From NCBI RefSeq assembly GCF_000518865.1, contig NZ_JAEK01000019.1:22313-86312 (forward strand): a stretch of 64,000 nt of DNA, read 5' to 3'. The DNA comes from Bacillus sp. J37. GTDB taxonomy: Bacteria; Bacillota; Bacilli; Bacillales; Bacillaceae. Positions within the stretch are counted from its first letter, which is position 1; each line of letters begins with the position of its first letter. The notes under the pieces are model-generated. The model did no database searches. It was not told where the DNA came from and saw nothing but the letters and a program-made list of their open reading frames with translations. Made by a program: the position numbers and the translations under genes. Below, one piece after another: positions 62,608 to 64,000 of this stretch.

Positions 62608-63111
62608 GTGGTGTTATCTATGACTAAGAGGCATTTACTATTTAATCTATCAATTATCATCTTTCCGTGGTTAACATTGTTATTCATAGGTAAGAAAAGT
62701 TTTAAGAGGTATACATGGGCAGGTATTTTTGTTGTTCTGTTTGAAATCATTAATCATTTGTATGGAAATAAGAGAGGCTGGTGGAAGTTTTATGATAAGC
62801 GGAAATTATTCATAAAAGATGAACTTCCTTTTAGTATTGGTCCTTATATGCCTCTTTCCATGTGGATATTAAAGGTTTCATATGGAAACTTTAAAAAGTA
62901 TATTATGCTTAATGTCATTTCAGATGGAATTTTTGCTTTTATTGTTATGGATATTTTAAAAAAGTTCAAGATCATACGCTTAAACAGGTTGAATCGTATC
63001 CAGTTTTTTATCTATATACACTATAAGGCATATCTATTATATGGTTTTCAGTATTTGTTAGAGAAAATAAAAAGTTTTCGCTCACTTAGAAAACCTCAGG
63101 AAACCATGTAA
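62608..63111 (+). CDS. Membrane protein, paralogue of 63156-63623
   Basis: A 167-residue protein with four to five predicted spans (about 10-27, 38-50, 75-92, 98-118 and 130-150). It resembles the converging gene's product: shared features are KKSFKRY, a WW before a Lys-rich turn, the FSIGPYMPLSMWILKVSYG block (FIFGPFFTINLWVFHFTYG in the paralogue) and YGFQYLLEKI at the end. AAAAGGAG at 62595-62602 supports GTG 62608 or 62611. Function is unknown. Confidence 0.65.
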   Translation: MVLSMTKRHLLFNLSIIIFPWLTLLFIGKKSFKRYTWAGIFVVLFEIINHLYGNKRGWWKFYDKRKLFIKDELPFSIGPYMPLSMWILKVSYGNFKKYIMLNVISDGIFAFIVMDILKKFKIIRLNRLNRIQFFIYIHYKAYLLYGFQYLLEKIKSFRSLRKPQETM

Positions 63112-63126
63112 GGTAAAAGGGAGAGA

Positions 63127-63157
63127 AAAAGCACATCTCGTAAAGAGGTGTGCTTTT
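63127..63157. terminator. Bidirectional terminator between paralogues
   Basis: AAAAGCACATCTC (63127-63139) pairs with GAGGTGTGCTTTT (63145-63157, one G-U pair) around GTAAA. Its right end overlaps the paralogue's stop by two bases. Confidence 0.75.
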
Positions 63158-63623
63158 AAGGTGAATCTATTTTTTCAATTAATTTTTGAAAACCATAATT
63201 CAAAAGAGCGAGTGAAAATGAAATACAGAAAAGGGTTGTGGAATTGAATTTTTTTAATTTGTAATGTCCAATCTTTTGGAAAATTGGACTAAAGAAATAA
63301 GCAAAAATCACATCCATGATAAAATTACAAAGTGCATACAAAGAAAATTTGCCGTATGTAAAATGAAATACCCACAAATTAATAGTAAAAAAGGGTCCGA
63401 AAATAAATGCTAATGCATCAAATACCATATACTTTGTTCCGCCTTTTACCTTCCACCAATTGAAAATGGGGTTAAGGAGCGTTTGGATTAATAAAAGACA
63501 AGAACAGAATAATGTAACAGGTAAATATCGTTTAAAAGATTGTTTGGGAAGAAACTTGATGACACCTCCCCACAGAAAGATCGCGTTTACTATTCTAAAA
63601 AAAGTAGCTATCAACTTACTCAT
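63156..63623 (-). CDS. Membrane protein, paralogue of 62608-63111
   Basis: A 155-residue protein with the same layout as its convergent neighbour: about four spans, PKQSFKRY, NWWKVKGG, FGPFFTINLWVFHFTYGK, MDVIFAYFF and YGFQKLIEKID at the end. The pair has diverged widely (roughly a third of positions alike by eye). No known function. An IS3-type element begins about 65 bp upstream of its start. Confidence 0.65.
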   Translation of the reverse strand: MSKLIATFFRIVNAIFLWGGVIKFLPKQSFKRYLPVTLFCSCLLLIQTLLNPIFNWWKVKGGTKYMVFDALAFIFGPFFTINLWVFHFTYGKFSLYALCNFIMDVIFAYFFSPIFQKIGHYKLKKFNSTTLFCISFSLALLNYGFQKLIEKIDSP

Positions 63624-63686
63624 CCTTAGGTTTTTTCTTAGGATGTGATAGATGAGTGGTTTTATTCAAAAAAGAACAACAAGGAT

Positions 63687-64000
63687 TGAGGAGACCCCCG
63701 AAAGTTAGAGTTTTATATTAAGCAACTAATTGGCTGGTATGGATACGGAATTGAACCGGACTCATGCCTGCCAATTTTTGTTTTATACGTTTATTATTAT
63801 AATAATTGATATATCTTTCAATTTTCTGTTTTAATTCCTCATATGAACATAGTGCTTCCCCATAATACATTTCTTGTTTCATTAATCCAAAAAAGTTCTC
63901 CATCGGTGAATTATCTAAACAATTTCCTTTTCGTGACATACTCTGGAAAACTTTATTTTCCTTGAGTTTTTTCACCCATTTATTATGTTGATAATGCCAG
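63687..64000 (-). mobile_element. IS3-family insertion element, right end, cut by window
   Basis: The terminal sequence TGAGGAGACCCCCGAAAG (from 63687) resembles IS3/IS150-type inverted-repeat ends (CCCCC then AAAGTT), 31 bases outside the transposase stop. The element continues beyond base 64000. Confidence 0.6.
63718..64000 (-). CDS. IS3-family transposase OrfB, C-terminal part
   Basis: The last 94 codons of an rve-type DDE transposase. MSRKGNCLDNSPMENFFG carries the third catalytic acidic residue (Glu in PMENFF), and RYINYYNNKRIKQKLAGMSP is the conserved C-terminus. The frame remains open to the window's last base (WHYQHNKWVKKL), so the start lies outside. The encoded part shows no frameshift. 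IS3 members of this type make OrfAB by a programmed frameshift; that part is not visible here. Confidence 0.88.
   Translation of the reverse strand, partial: WHYQHNKWVKKLKENKVFQSMSRKGNCLDNSPMENFFGLMKQEMYYGEALCSYEELKQKIERYINYYNNKRIKQKLAGMSPVQFRIHTSQLVA

Noticed and set aside
1..64000. CRISPR arrays, tRNA, rRNA and prophage genes
   Set aside because: I looked for regularly spaced repeats, cloverleaf tails with CCA, rRNA signatures and phage structural genes and saw none.

Overview
The window comes from a low-GC Gram-positive bacterium of the Bacillaceae. Strong AGGAGG-type ribosome binding sites, frequent TTG and GTG starts, TTGACA/TATAAT promoters, CcpA-type cre sites, and homologues of Bacillus adhR/adhA, lplJ, swrC, fra and XylFII-LytS-YesN all point that way. 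I see no rRNA, tRNA, CRISPR array or prophage. The gene content suggests a soil or plant-associated organism that feeds on plant cell-wall sugars. It carries pentose and multiple-sugar uptake, a secreted pectin enzyme, a glucuronide locus and a glycoside hydrolase, each with its own regulator.

Layout. 1-11 kb holds accessory genes: a cut ABC permease, an SDR/AraC divergon, an acetyltransferase, a glycoside hydrolase with a divergent AraC regulator, a deacetylase, and a MarR-nitroreductase-monooxygenase operon with three phased operators. 11.3-22.7 kb is one sugar-sensing and uptake island: membrane-anchored XylFII-like sensor protein, LytS-like kinase, YesN-like regulator, a lone XylF lipoprotein, ChvE-GguA-GguB transporter and a chemoreceptor. 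23-31 kb has lplJ, a LysR/MFS/aldo-keto reductase group, adhR-adhA and a sarcosine/N-methyltryptophan oxidase. 31-35 kb encodes a 1104-residue secreted pectate lyase-pectinesterase fusion. 35.7-39.8 kb is a CstA pyruvate transporter with its LytS/LytTR two-component system. 40-45 kb has GNAT, DUF523, an OYE-family reductase, LysE/XRE-cupin, a small protein and ohr. 45-50 kb is a beta-glucuronide locus in which the AraC regulator lies backwards between transporter and enzyme. 50.7-55 kb is a TetR/RND efflux pair. 55-64 kb ends with a MerR regulator, a dihydroorotate-dehydrogenase-like protein fused to a duplicated His-rich membrane domain, fra, an ECF sigma operon, an aldose epimerase, a phosphodiesterase, two converging membrane paralogues, and an IS3-family transposase cut by the window end.

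How the genes work together. Sugar catabolism is the theme. Cre-like sites sit at xylFII, chvE, cstA and both promoters of the glucuronide locus, so CcpA probably links them. The two glucuronide promoters share the same arrangement: an AraC-type box, then TATAAT, then a cre-like site. The most unusual single protein is the flavoprotein-membrane fusion at 56017-57852. The most unusual regulatory DNA is the pair of identical palindromes 30 bp apart upstream of the XylFII sensor operon, the triple 15-bp-phased MarR operators, and the triple repeat between lysE and xre.
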